Assembly (NCBI GenBank): GCA_026874595.1
Contig: CM049316.1
Coordinates: 74,307,176 to 74,371,175, forward strand
Length of the DNA stretch: 64,000 bases
Direction of reading: 5' to 3'
Source: Sipunculus nudus
Taxonomy: Eukaryota > Annelida > Sipuncula > Golfingiida > Sipunculidae
How positions within the stretch are numbered: position 1 is the stretch's first letter; each line of letters begins with the position of its first letter. Both the position numbers and the translations under genes were made by a program. Positions 11,810 to 22,504 of this stretch are shown in pieces. The notes beneath the pieces are model-generated. The model ran no database searches. It saw only the letters and a program-made list of their open reading frames with translations, and was not told the origin of the DNA.

Positions 11810-13270
11810 GTTTTATAAAAATAAAGATATAAATTACATGCTGCATGAGAAGTGAACAGGCAAGGACAGAAAATAGTTTTTCGGGCTTTTAGTGATATTT
11901 TGGAGAAAGAAAGATGAAGGAGGTTTACAGGTGTTCTTTGAAATAAAATATAAATAAATATTAAATTTATGAAGGTTAAGTTTACGTTCGAGTAAAAACA
12001 GTTATACTGAAAGGATGCTTAAAATAAAAAAATAAGTTTTTATTTCTATTTATACACACGGTGTATAAAAAAGGTGAAAATCCAATTAAGAAAAATACAA
12101 AAGGAATGAATCAAAATCATTAGGAATATTTTATACAATAAATATTCTCTGTGTTTAAAATTATACATTATTTGTAATGTCACTACGTTCATTTTTACAA
12201 GCTCACTTTTATGATTAAAAATCCGCTTGTCACTTTATTCATAAAAGTTTATTAAATAATACTTCGCCTGTGTTGATTCCCATACCCTTTTGGCATGTAA
12301 CTTTATTCATCGTTATTAAACCGAAGCAGACCATCATCATATACAAGGGATATTTACAGTATTATGACAAAGTCCTGCAGCATAATTCAAGTCCAAGTTC
12401 AAAACAATCTCTCGTTACTTTAATGGGTATATGTTTGACTCATTCTTGACCATAATAAAACAGTTGATATCATGTTTAAATTTAACACTCAACCTATATC
12501 ATTATTATTGATTATTATTGATCCTGACTTGTATCCCCGGTATTTATTTGTACTGCCAAATACGCATAACAATTACACTTACCACTTTAGCGACTCGTTA
12601 AAACTACCTGTATGTTAGCTTGATTTACCTCCAGGATCTTACGAGTAACACGACTTTGTTATAGTTATATAGGTTTCGCATGTATAAAAGTAATTGCATA
12701 CACTCGTCAAGTTCTTCATGTTTTAAGAATTTTCTCAAAAGCCTGTTGCTCCTCAGTTGTAAATATCCACAATGCAACGCTTGAGAGCTCACGTGCTTCT
12801 TGCGAGATGATGAAAACCAATCAGAGAAGAATTCCTAAGTCGGTCAATCGCTGAAGGTATTAATAGGCGCAAGTCCATCGTGACACAGACTACTGAGAAC
12901 AGTAGGCAGAACGAAGATCAAGGCGACTCCAAAGGTCGTAAGTAACCATGCATTATACATTCGCAGGGTTTACTAACATTTCAATTTACTCTGTTGCAAA
13001 CTACTGAGCTTAACTACTGATGTAATTTTTGCGGTTCAAACGCTCCAAGGAAGCGTCTTAACACATTCTTTACTTTAACGTTTATATTTTATTAACAATA
13101 TTATTTTATAAATTAGATTATATATCAAATGCGAAAATGAGCGAATGATCTGTCACGAACTTGTTTGGATGTAATTATCTAGTCGAAACACACACACAGA
13201 TTCATTTGATTATTAACACACGAGCTTTCAAAGATAAAAGGTTCCTCATCTGACAAAGAAAAAAACAAGT
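11810..13270. other. No gene seen
   Basis: AT-rich, without exon-like frames. A short GC-richer patch at 12760-12960 ends in a donor-like GTAAGTAACC, but nothing ties it to a coding exon. Confidence 0.45.
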
Positions 13271-13271
13271 T

Positions 13272-13281
13272 AGTATATATA

Positions 13282-13337
<56 letters not shown>
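13272..13337. repeat. (TA)n microsatellite
   Basis: About 30 TA units with one TTTA interruption near the start. Confidence 0.95.
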
Positions 13338-13339
<2 letters not shown>

Positions 13340-13340
<1 letters not shown>

Positions 13341-14400
13341 TAATACATTCTACTTGTTTAGAAATAAATAAATAAACTAGAAAACAGCATTTTTTTACTT
13401 AACTGTGCATATTTAATTTCAAAATAAGAAATAAAACTTCAGAAAATATTTATACTAATTTATTATTTTATATTGTATTCTGGAACTATTTACATACAGA
13501 TAATCTGATGTTCTTGTTTGGCGGGCACACAAATGAGCGTTTGCAATTACTGTTCGAATTCTCAGCAAACATCTGAAGAATGTCGTCCTTGTAGCTGCAG
13601 TTATACTGTTTTTCAGTTTTATTAAATTTTGTATTAGTATGTAGTGATGAATTAAGAGTTTATTTTATGGACCCACCACTGAATTCGCATAGCTGTTTAT
13701 AAGATTTGTTCAAACGGACAGGCGTGACGTCATTTAAAGTTGAGCTAATGGACTTCAGTTCAGCCATCCATCCGGCGACCGTCGGCCCTGTTATAGGCAT
13801 TACTAAGAAAATCATGATTGTCTAAGAAAACAAACTTTGCGGTAGAAAGGGCCGACACGCACTAATTTTCACACCTAATACCCTATAGGCTTACCCAAGC
13901 ACACCTCGTGGAATATCGGGGAAGATTCTACGAACGTTTGATGGGAACGCACACTGCACAGGCTTCAAACGTTCGATCGTCTGGTCGCTTAAGATCAAAG
14001 ACCCGCTTTTCGCGTTTGCCCTAGGCTCGCCTGTCGCCCTCACCGTAATACAGAGGTGATTTGACAGTTCCGTTCTTCGATAACTGTCCGTAATTCGGAT
14101 ATGAGAGTTGTCCATAATTGAGAAGAATAATTATGTGATAATAAAGAGTTAATTTCTAAGGGACTGCTCTTAAGTGGCCGTAAATGCTAGGTTCCCATTT
14201 ATATATATTTAATACACACATACACTACCATTCTTTAAGGGGAACCTGATTTAATGTCAATATGATAGAGTGATTTTTTTTCTAGTTTCAGGATTATAAC
14301 GATGAAAGAATGGGGACTAAAGAAGGTGTAAAACAGACGGTATATCCTTCGATTTATCTGAATCAATGACATTTATATAAATTTTACTTAAAACTATACT
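13340..14400. other. No gene seen
   Basis: No recognisable gene. A slightly GC-richer patch at 13880-14110 has an open frame of 74 codons on the minus strand that I cannot assign. Confidence 0.45.
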
Positions 14401-14401
14401 A

Positions 14402-15120
14402 GCCCCAGCATCAGAAACTTTGGATCAATGTGGGACCAGGCTGCAACAATGGTAGAGCATATTCGTCACATCTGCAAACATGCTATTTCCATCTCCATAA
14501 TATTGCGGCAGTAAGACACATGCTTACACGTGACGCCACAGAACGACTGATACATGCCTTTATCTCAACAAGGCTTGATAGCTGCAAATCATCCTTCTGA
14601 ATGTACCAGCTGCGCAGATCGCTAAACTGCAGCGCGTGCAGAACAGTGCAGCTCGGATAGTCACCAGGAAGGGTATGCGTGACAGCATCATAGGAATTCT
14701 GAGAGATCTTTTGCTTATTTGTCCGAGCTTGTGGCAATATATGTGCCATTCAGAAGTCTCCGATCAAACAGCCAGCTACTCTTGCAGCAACCAGCCTTCA
14801 GAATTAGATCCTATGGAGACCGCGCCTTTGCAATCGCTCAACCAAACTTATGGAATCAGTTGCCTGTGGCCCTAAAAATGTTTGACTCATATGACACTTT
14901 CAAGAAGAAACTAAAGACACATCTTTTAAAATTTGCCAATAATTAGACAATATCTCTAGTCAGTTTCACTATCTTCAAAGTTTTACTTATCTTAGTCAAT
15001 CCGCATGCTTTTTAAGTACTTTTTTTCTATTTATCTCTTATTTTAAATTTTAACTTAAATGATGCATATAATTGTAAGGCACACTAAGTGTTGGAAGGTT
15101 GCGCGGTATTAAGTGAATAA
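14402..15120 (+). mobile_element. 5'-truncated CR1/L2-like LINE, 3' end
   Basis: The conceptual products, spread over several frames, match the C-terminal part of CR1/L2-clade LINE proteins. In order: a segment with TRDATERLIHAFISTRLDSC near 14525-14585, an RVQNSAARIVTRKG segment near 14630-14670, a VPFRSLRSNS segment near 14740-14770, and a final part with NLWNQLPVALK and DTFKKKLKTHLLKF ending at the stop near 14945. Frames change several times, so the copy is dead. The roughly 175-bp 3' UTR runs directly into a TTA microsatellite, the usual tail of this LINE group. The catalytic RT core is absent. Confidence 0.8.

Positions 15121-15123
<3 letters not shown>

Positions 15124-15176
<53 letters not shown>
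15124..15176. repeat. (TTA)n microsatellite at LINE tail
   Basis: About 17 ATT/TTA units directly after the LINE 3' end. It probably grew from the element's own terminal trinucleotide repeats. Confidence 0.95.
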
Positions 15177-15179
<3 letters not shown>

Positions 15180-16020
15180 AAAGAGTATGTTGTGCATTTA
15201 TGGGTTTCAGAATGGAATGGAGAACTGTTTGAATTAGGCAATACAAGCAATCGTTGGGGTTAAGATTAAACAAAAAGGTGCACCTTAAGCAAACATTAAG
15301 ATTTTAAGTGATGAAGTGAATAAGAAAATAAATATTATGAAGTAGCACTAAATATGAGTATTGTACTCCTGTCATTGTTCAATAGCCAAAGGATGAAAAT
15401 AAGTGTAATTATTTTTACACTGGTAGAAAAGGTCATTTTATCCGGTGATATGATTGCAAAAATAGACCCTGAGTGAGATGTTTTCGCAGGGAAAAAATAG
15501 ACTTAACGTTTCTTGTTCAGAATAATAGAGGGTTAAATTCTTTAATGAAGCTTTTAGCAAACACTCTTATAGATGCCAGTGATTGGGTGTAAGACTAAAA
15601 CGTTTCTTTTTTTTTGTAAATACAGATCAGATTGCTGATACTAAGGCAGGGGTTTGCATTATAATATTAGGCAGATTCAAGATATAATCCGGTTTTCGGA
15701 AAAAAATTATAGAAGCCACTGTTATACTCGGTCAATCCGTATGTTGTAAAAGAGGAGTGGTAGTGGTAGAAAGACGATTAACGTCCAGGTCGACCCCTGT
15801 TATCATTAAGAATTTGCAGATGGTTATTCGGAATACCATGTCACTCACATGTACTGAAACTAAATAATTGTTGTTATACCCTGTTCCCCTTTTAACTGCC
15901 AGTCCAAATAATTTACATGATTTCAATTAACTGTTTTCCCTCAAATAATAATTAGACACATAAGCGGCCGGTACACATTTATCGTTACATAAAATACCTC
16001 TCCTGTGCTGTTTTCATACA
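15180..16020. other. No gene seen
   Basis: Intergenic or intronic sequence upstream of the first thrombospondin-type exon; no further exon found. Confidence 0.4.
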
Positions 16021-16021
16021 G

Positions 16022-17413
16022 ATTCTTCACCAAAGTACCGTCCATGGTCACATTGGTCCAAGTGCTCTGGAGGACCCTACGGTTATGAGGTCCGGACGAG
16101 GATATGTTCTTCTCGTGACTGTAGTGGTTCGTTACGCCAGAGGAGGACATGCATATGTCGAGGTGATTTCACCTGAAACATAATACAAAGGAGTTTTAAC
16201 TTAGGCTGATACTTAATAGTTACCGATTCTGGTAAGAAGTATGTACTTGTTCCCAATATACATGAAGCATCACTATGCAGCTGAAAGTTGAATAAGTAGC
16301 TTTCTCAAATGATTTTACAGAGTTAATATTGATACGTATTTTATCGATTGTCATCAAGAAAGGGTTACTCCCATTCATTTCAATCCTCTCCTCTGAATTA
16401 AAGCGTACAAACTATTAAAGAGGGCCATCTTTCCTTGTCACAGGGATTAATTGTACATATTTTTTGTTTACTATCCAGGATTGGACGGAGGTTGGAGCTC
16501 CTGGTGGATAAGGAGTTCTTGTATTGGTTCTTGTGGTACCGTTGGTCATAGAACCCGTGTGACAGACCATGCATTCCCTCCGTTAAGACGGAATCCTGCA
16601 TTGTTCCAGACAGTAAGTTATATAACTTACATAAATAGTGGAGCTTGCTTAAAAAAATGACCCTCAACAGCTGGCCATAATCTGGTCTCCTAACTTAATA
16701 TTGACATAATAGCCAGATTCAGATATTCAAAGTAAGTGTGTAATTTGTTTCCCCGTATGGGTGCATGTAATGCATATTTAAAGAAGAAAATATCGTACTT
16801 TTATTGCCTAATCCCTCACTGTAGAAGGATTTTCCTGAGAATCTGTGGCAAAGCCCTTGCAGAACGCCGATATCATTTATGACAGATATCTTATGACTTC
16901 TTGACCCTCAGCATAAAGAAAAAATACCTTGAAACTGGAAACCTGACTTAATGAAACAAAAAAAAATACAGTTGTATTTTTACTTAGTATGGAACTGAAA
17001 GTGCAGAGAGTGATTTTGTACTTACTCCTAATATAAAAGAATGTCTCAATTTGCATAAAACACATAAATTGCTCATATGTTTATAAATAGTTAATAAGGA
17101 TGGGAATAGCATTGTGTCATCAAGAAAGAGATACTCATATTCAACACTAAATTCTCGTCTGAATTACAGCATAGAGACAATCATATAATTTCATCATTCT
17201 TAGTCAAAAGTATTACAGTTGTATCAGTTGTTTACTTTCCAGACGACGGTGGCTGGGGCAACTTGGGTTTATGGAGTGGATGTTTTGGTTCACCTTGCTG
17301 GAGTTACAGAGTTCGAAGACGGTTTTGTACAAACCCCCGTCCCTCACCAGGTTGTAAACAATGAATAGGCGCCTCCACTCAGGCCCGGTCCTGCTACCGA
17401 TATTGTGCACCTG
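16022..17413 (+). pseudogene. Cluster of three thrombospondin type 1 (TSP1) exons, decayed
   Basis: Three exon-sized pieces, each after a good acceptor, look like TSP1 domains, the disulfide-rich modules of extracellular matrix and adhesion proteins. Exon 1, 16022-16162, is 141 nt, phase 1 in and out, and intact: it has the WSHWSKCSGG start, a VRTRIC strand and further cysteines. Exon 2, 16479-16612, starts DGGWSSWW. It lacks the cysteine expected after its RTR strand and appears shifted by one base near its end, since the RNP...C pattern continues in another frame. Exon 3, 17243-17413, starts DGGWG and has YRVRRRFC and NPRPSPGC. It then carries an in-frame TGA after CKQ at about 17360, roughly where a cysteine would be expected, and afterwards stays open to a donor at GTAAAT. 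TSP1 exons are normally symmetric phase 1, as here. I found no signal peptide or other exon. This is probably a pseudogene or a fragment of a larger gene. Confidence 0.65.
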
Positions 17414-18282
17414 GTAAATTACATAAAGGTCACAAAAAATCAATAACCTGGTCTTGATATTTTCAAATTGATCAGAAATCTATGTTGAAATAATTGGCAG
17501 ATTCAGATTCTATCAGGACGTATGTAAGTATCCTTATGGGTTCAAAAAACGCATATTAAAAAAAGAAAATATCTTATTTTGAAGGTCTCATGCCTCAAGG
17601 TTGAAGAATCTTTCGAAGCTTCAAGGACAAGGTCCTGGTAGAACCCGATCTAATTTAACTTACCAACCTGTTTATGTTCATGTTATGTTACAACCTGTTG
17701 ACCATTTTTTCTAAAAAAAAACATGAAACCTAAAGCTTGAAACCTGACTCATTAAAACAAAATATTATTCCTCCATGGAACGGTTAACAGTATGTAGATT
17801 TGCCTATTTACCAGCTAAATAACATCTAATGAGTAATATGGATTCAATAACTGTGATGAAATTCCGTGTCTCCCAAGACCATACTTAAGTTTACTTGCCC
17901 TATTTTAAACTTAATGTAAAGTTGTATTAGTTGGACAAGGTTCCGCCAGATGGTCAACGAAATGATGGGTTTTACGATATTTATACACCCAACGTTATCC
18001 CATGTGCATAGAGAGTTATGTAATATAAGATAAAACTTTTAGTATAGCGGAGCCCTATTTAGATATAAGGCCTTTCACATTTAGGCAGAGCACGCTCCTG
18101 AAACAAATTGGTTCGTGCAATTATGCGTCGAAATTATTCATCTAATTATGTTCAACCGTGGACTGGTGGATTATGAAACAAAGTTACCAGCAGATATGTG
18201 CAAGAGCTTTCTTTACGAAATTGAAGATACAGTAACCTTAGCTAAATCGTAACATGTAAAGCAATATAAATATTTCGATTTA
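17414..18282. other. No gene seen
   Basis: Unique AT-rich sequence between the TSP1 exons and the retrotransposon end. No open frame with a recognisable domain. Confidence 0.45.
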
Positions 18283-18374
18283 GTGTCCATAAATAACAAG
18301 ACGGTGTTGGGCATATAACGTTGCATTCCATTGGCTGCAGTTATACATGGCAATCGGTGGTTATAAACTGCCTC
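18283..18374 (-). repeat. Split direct repeat B2 (outer 3' end)
   Basis: Outermost 92-bp repeat at the element's 3' end. Similarity to B1 stops abruptly after CTGCCTC, which marks the element boundary. Confidence 0.9.
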
Positions 18375-18425
18375 ATAAAGATATAAAAGTGCTCAATATA
18401 ACTAAAACTTTAAAAATGTGAAGTT

Positions 18426-18596
18426 AAAAAAAATTAATTGTGCGAACTTTCGAGCTGCCGCCGCTATAATGAGACAAGTGCAGCGTTTGGTGATCAGTTA
18501 CGTAATAGACCCCTGTAGGCGCGGTAATTAGTGAACCCTGAGTGCAGCGCCTCCTGTCCACTAAATGGCAATAAATATTCTATTTATTTTACAATT
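18426..18596 (-). repeat. Split direct repeat A2
   Basis: Second copy of the 171-bp A repeat, between B1 and B2. One base separates it from B1. Confidence 0.93.
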
Positions 18597-18597
18597 C

Positions 18598-18689
18598 GTG
18601 TCCATAAATAACAAGACGGTGTTGGGCTTATAACGTTGTATTCCATTCGCTGTAGTTATACATGGCAATCGGTGGTTATAACCTGCCTC
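18598..18689 (-). repeat. Split direct repeat B1
   Basis: A 92-bp repeat (plus-strand text starts GTGTCCATAAATAACAAGAC) lying just inside A2. It matches B2 at 18283-18374. Confidence 0.92.
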
Positions 18690-18756
18690 CAGAGCCCAAC
18701 ACAATGAAATAACTACAATGTCTGAAAAATAAGGAAATATTTAGTCACACAACTCA

Positions 18757-19745
18757 TTACATCTTAGATGCCAGCAGGTTTGATATGCGCCAGCGATATT
18801 CTAACAGAATGTTTATGTACCTTTCCCAACAGTTGGATCGCCGGTCCCCTTGCGCTTTGATTGAAAGTTCTGGTGCACCATTCAAAAAGTCAAAGCAACT
18901 TCCATTCCGCCTGAATGAATGTCCCGAGTATTCGCGCGAATTGTAGCAGCATGTCTCAAGAGTTCTTTTCAGCATATCATTAAAAAGCGTGTGTGTCATA
19001 ACTTTCAAGCCACCGCTTTTGTGTCGAAATAGGAACAGCGGTATATCTGGCCCACTGCCGACCTCCCCAATCTGCGTACACATATTTTCCAGTGCTAACA
19101 CTGGGCACAAGTCACCATTGTTTTGTGAAGTAGGAATCTGTAATTGTCTTTCTTTGTACTGCACTGTTTTGTTCTCTTAACGTTTAGAACAAGATCTCCG
19201 TCCACACGAGAGAGATCACACGAGGTCAAATCAGAAGACGGGTCAAATTTATTAGGGCTCTTGAGCAATAATGTAGATTTTCTACAGAAGGTTAGAAAGG
19301 CAACTATACACACTGTCCAAAACGTTGCCTGGAAAGAGTCCCGCAGATTTAACCTGTTTTTATTGTCTCGAAGAATCATTGGCGTGATAGGCAATTTCTG
19401 CCGAGGAGGCGATCCTTTACGACGTCGTACTCCTCTCAGTAGCATGTTTAAAGCATAATTGTTCTCTAAAGGATTAGACATACCTGCTTCCAGATGGATT
19501 ATTCTAACTATATTGAGGTACTGTCGCACGCTCTCTGGTTTCAGCGATCTGGCCAAAAAGCAGCATATAACAATAATGATTCCCGATCAATAGCTACCGG
19601 CGTACACTTGAAATACAAACATAAACGTAAATATGCACGGAGGTGACATTTGTATGTAGCTTTTGTGGTATAGGCGAAAGCTGCTTTCCGATACGCTGAC
19701 AGTTCCTGTTTCAAGGTTTGCCACTGTCCCAGTTCCGCAACACAT
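18757..19745 (-). pseudogene. Tyrosine recombinase (YR) domain, frameshifted
   Basis: Joined to the RNase H end through a frame change at a run of nine T near 19742-19750. The N-terminal core-binding part lies at about 19740-19500 and includes FLARSLKPESVRQYLNIVR. The catalytic domain has the first arginine in FCRKST (about 19275), the H-x-x-R box in HSFRR (about 18917-18903) and the nucleophile tyrosine in WERYI (about 18819). A one-base frameshift near 19163 separates the arginine from the other residues. The frame ends with a stop at 18759-18757. This domain would join the circular cDNA to the target DNA in PAT/Ngaro/DIRS elements. The catalytic residues survive, but they are split between two frames. 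Confidence 0.9.
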
Positions 19746-19829
19746 AAAAAAAAACATCAGTTGACATATGGTTAAAAAGTTTGTATTCATGGTCTGCGAT
19801 ATCAATACCACAATGCTGCTGTAACATTG

Positions 19830-21365
19830 CCTTGGCCATAGCAGCAAAGTTTAATTTGTGAAACCGGGAGATCGCATCAGCTGTGAAGTTTTTTTCTGTG
19901 GGCACTCGTTTTGCTGTTAACCAGAAGTTACCAGTCAAGGATAACCATGCTATCTCATCGAGCCTAACATTAACATGCGCGTTCTTGCCCATACCTTTGT
20001 TTATCTAATATTTAGCAGCATAATTATCAGTGTAAACCACCACTTTCTTATTCTACCAGTCTTTATGCCATCTGCGAACTGCAAGTAAAATTGTATAAAG
20101 CTCTTTCCAATTAATGTCTTTGCCACCTATGTCAAGTAATGCAAAGTCTGCCGTTCAGTTGCAATAGAACCAATCCACGCTCCGTTGCTGCCTCTTATTG
20201 TGATGCCACGCCGCGCCGTCCTGATCGCAGGCATCTGTAGATATGGTGATATCGGGCTGTGGTTTCCGAACATTTATGTACGCCACGCCATTGAATTGGC
20301 CACCTTGCAAGAAGTATATCCACCTTCGCAGTTCCATCCGTAGCTCCACATTAAGCCTGGTTCTGTGTGAAGATTTTTGTAAAGATTTACATACATCTAT
20401 CAGTTTTCTTAACAGTGGTCGTGCCACCCTGAAAATTGACCCTACCCAGTTTAATTTGCCTATTATTCGCTGCAACTGCCGTTTGGTGAAGGAAATTTTA
20501 TTTAGCCATGCACAAACATTTGATTTAATCTCACAAAGCTTCACTCTTGGAATTCTCAGCAATTCCAAGGATGAGTCTATTTCAATACCCAAAAACGTGA
20601 TGGTTTTCGTAGGTGCTACCACCTTGCGCCAATTAACTGAGAATCCTAGATCTGTAAGAAGATCAAATAATGTATGTAAGGCTTTCCTGCATTTTTCCTC
20701 GCTGTTCTTTACTAATAAAAAGTCATCTTAATATACAATAATTCCATGAAACCCCTTTCTTTTCATCATTCTACCAACTGCTTGGGTAATTCTTTGAAAT
20801 ATCGCAGGACTTTTACTTACGCCAAAACACAACTGCGTATCATACATATATCTAGGTTTATCTTCCCCAGAAAATTTCCATTTAAGTCCTGTAGCCTGGA
20901 AACAATCCCTATGGATCGGAACAGACTGGTATCCCCACTTTAAGTAAACTTTTGCCATGAATGAATTCTTATTAATATATTTAAAAGCTGTGTCTAAATT
21001 TTCATAAGAGACAGACTCCGGAGACGCATATGGGGCATACTTGCATCATGAATCAGTCTAATTTCATCACTATCCTTCTTTGGAATAGCACCCAAAGCAC
21101 TGACAATAGTGGGCTTTTTTGCACAGAGAACCAAATTTCCTTTATTTATCTCATCTCTAATTTGCATTTCAACTTTGCTTCTTGTAGCAATGTTGGTAGC
21201 AGAGCGATAATTCTCGCACTCCACATGTGTAATGGATGAATTATTATCTACAATTTTAAAACCATAGGTAATGCCGTTGACTATGATGTCCCTATCTACA
21301 TCCTTATCTAAAGCTTCTTTCCATACTGGCAGAGAAGACGTCAATGGGCTGGTGACCGGTATTTC
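19830..21365 (-). pseudogene. Reverse transcriptase-RNase H region, inactive
   Basis: Begins directly after the gag TAG and in the same frame. RT landmarks run in order: a PKKDSDEIRLIHDAS segment (about 21080-21035), a frameshift in a CCCC run near 21030, a KVYLKWGYQSVPIH segment (20950-20908), CFGVSKSPAIFQRITQ (20835-20785) and the YxDD box (about 20733-20722). The motif A position, normally Asp in K-V-D-L, is Tyr, and the YxDD box reads TAT-TAA-GAT-GAC, a nonsense codon. A FLGIEID segment follows. RNase H shows STDAC (about 20240), WKELY (about 20107), YTDNYAA (about 20040) and NFTADAISR (about 19885), which supply the expected D-E-D-D residues. It is interrupted by in-frame stops near 20155, 20057 and 20013. 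Clearly dead. Confidence 0.9.
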
Positions 21366-22314
21366 CTATTTATAATTGGAGCCCAACCTGTTGTGCATGT
21401 ATTCGGGGTGCTTTTGGCGACATCCAGGGACCATACACGCATGACTTAACCTACAGAAAGGGCGCCTACAGCCGCTTTCAGTCTGAAAATCGCGGCAAAT
21501 TTCAACCCCTGTTATGTAACGCCGTACTGTTTTGTGTTGGTATTGGCCAAATTTTTGCTTTGTTAAAACTTTTTCACTTTTCTCTAAATGAAACATGGCA
21601 AGATGTACATCATCCTTTTCCCATGAGTATTTGTTTTCGGACTGTGGCTGGCGGAACCTGTGGTCATATACCATGACTGATGGCACTTTGTTCACTGGCG
21701 CGAATTCGCCGATCTTTATTTGGTAGGATGCGTACTGTTTAACTTGCTGTAGGTCATTTATTTCGCCCACCTCATTTAATTTACACAGGATCCGGTTACT
21801 AGCGCTTATCCACTGAGCTAAATTGACTTCTTCTGGGCGAGGTTTACGATTCTTGGAACGCCATACAAGGGAGCCCTCATCTGAGCCATACAGAGGATTG
21901 TCGGATTCTTCTAATGCTCTCAATGGGCTGGTTAGAAAGTCAGGAATAAGGAAACAGTGTTTACCTTTAGCTGAGCTGTTTCTTGTTTCTGTTGGCTGCT
22001 CCCTGGCGGTTCCCAGTGTGTCTTCATTAAAAATGCACCTGAATCGGCCATCTCCTCAACAAGCATTTGTAGTTTACTGTCCTTTCTCAGCTCTGCAGTC
22101 GTTACCGGTTTATTAGCCAGGTTGTATTCCTTCTGTCCATTCCGCAAATGAACAATTGCTTCCCTCAATTTGGTTTTACTGCCCACGGTCAGGCCGAGTT
22201 CAACGCCAAAAGCGTATCCTTTGTACTTATATCCTGTGTTTTCAATATTTCAACTGTTTTTGGGGACAGCTTTGTTTCCTCTGCCCATGTCTCTAATTCA
22301 AAATTCCCCGACAT
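21366..22314 (-). pseudogene. Gag-like ORF1 with SAM-like and CCCH zinc-finger regions
   Basis: Starts at ATG 22314, about 20 nt inside A1. The first 75 or so codons have the spacing of a SAM-like helical domain (a W near residue 10, then an LSPKTVEIL helix, DTLLAL, ELGLTVG and KLREAIVHLR), broken by a frameshift near 22195. A second frameshift lies near 21970. The C-terminal half is open from about 21950. It contains a C-x8-C-x4-C-x3-H zinc finger at about 21508-21450 (CRDFQTESGC, CRRPFC, CRLSH), followed by a second Cys/His cluster (CMVPGCRQKH). It ends at a TAG at 21368-21366. The role is probably to package the element RNA into a particle; this is inferred from position and the zinc finger. 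Confidence 0.75.
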
Positions 22315-22333
22315 ATTTAACAGGTAAATGACC

Positions 22334-22504
22334 ATAAAAAATTAACTGTGCGAACTCTCGAGCTGCCGCCGCTATAATGAGACAAGTGCAGCGTTTGGTG
22401 ATCAGTTACGTAATAGACACCTGTAGGCGCGGTAATTAGTGAACCCTGAGTGCAGCGCCTCCTGTCCACTAAATGGCAATAAATATTCTATTTATTTTAC
22501 AATT
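22334..22504 (-). repeat. Split direct repeat A1
   Basis: A 171-bp repeat upstream of the ORFs in element orientation. It matches A2 (18426-18596) almost base for base, for example in CGAGCTGCCGCCGCTATAAT and GTGCAGCGCCTCCTGTCCAC. It probably holds the element's promoter region. Confidence 0.93.

Larger units (their letters stand above)
18283..22504 (-). mobile_element. PAT/Ngaro-type tyrosine-recombinase retrotransposon, full length, coding parts decayed
   Basis: A 4.2-kb element on the minus strand with the terminal layout of split-direct-repeat elements of the DIRS order. Repeat A1 (22504-22334) lies upstream. Next come gag-like, reverse transcriptase, RNase H and tyrosine recombinase regions. 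Then B1 (18689-18598), A2 (18596-18426) and B2 (18374-18283) follow. A1 and A2 differ at only about three positions, B1 and B2 at about five. There is no room for the methyltransferase domain found in some DIRS elements. Such elements integrate through the recombinase rather than an integrase, so no target-site duplication is expected, and I see none. Every coding part has frameshifts or stops, so this copy cannot act alone. Confidence 0.9.

Noticed and set aside
12760-12960. Possible promoter with TATTAATAG and a 5' non-coding exon ending in GTAAGTAACC
   Set aside because: Nothing connects it to the TSP1 exons 3 kb downstream; single donor-like sites are common.
20243-20731. 162-codon plus-strand frame
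   Set aside because: Antisense shadow of the RT-RNase H region of the retrotransposon.
21920-21967. Intron-like GTAAAC...TTTCTAACCAG of about 37 nt in the gag-like ORF
   Set aside because: Too short for a normal intron. The protein pattern continues through this stretch in another frame, so a frameshift explains it better.
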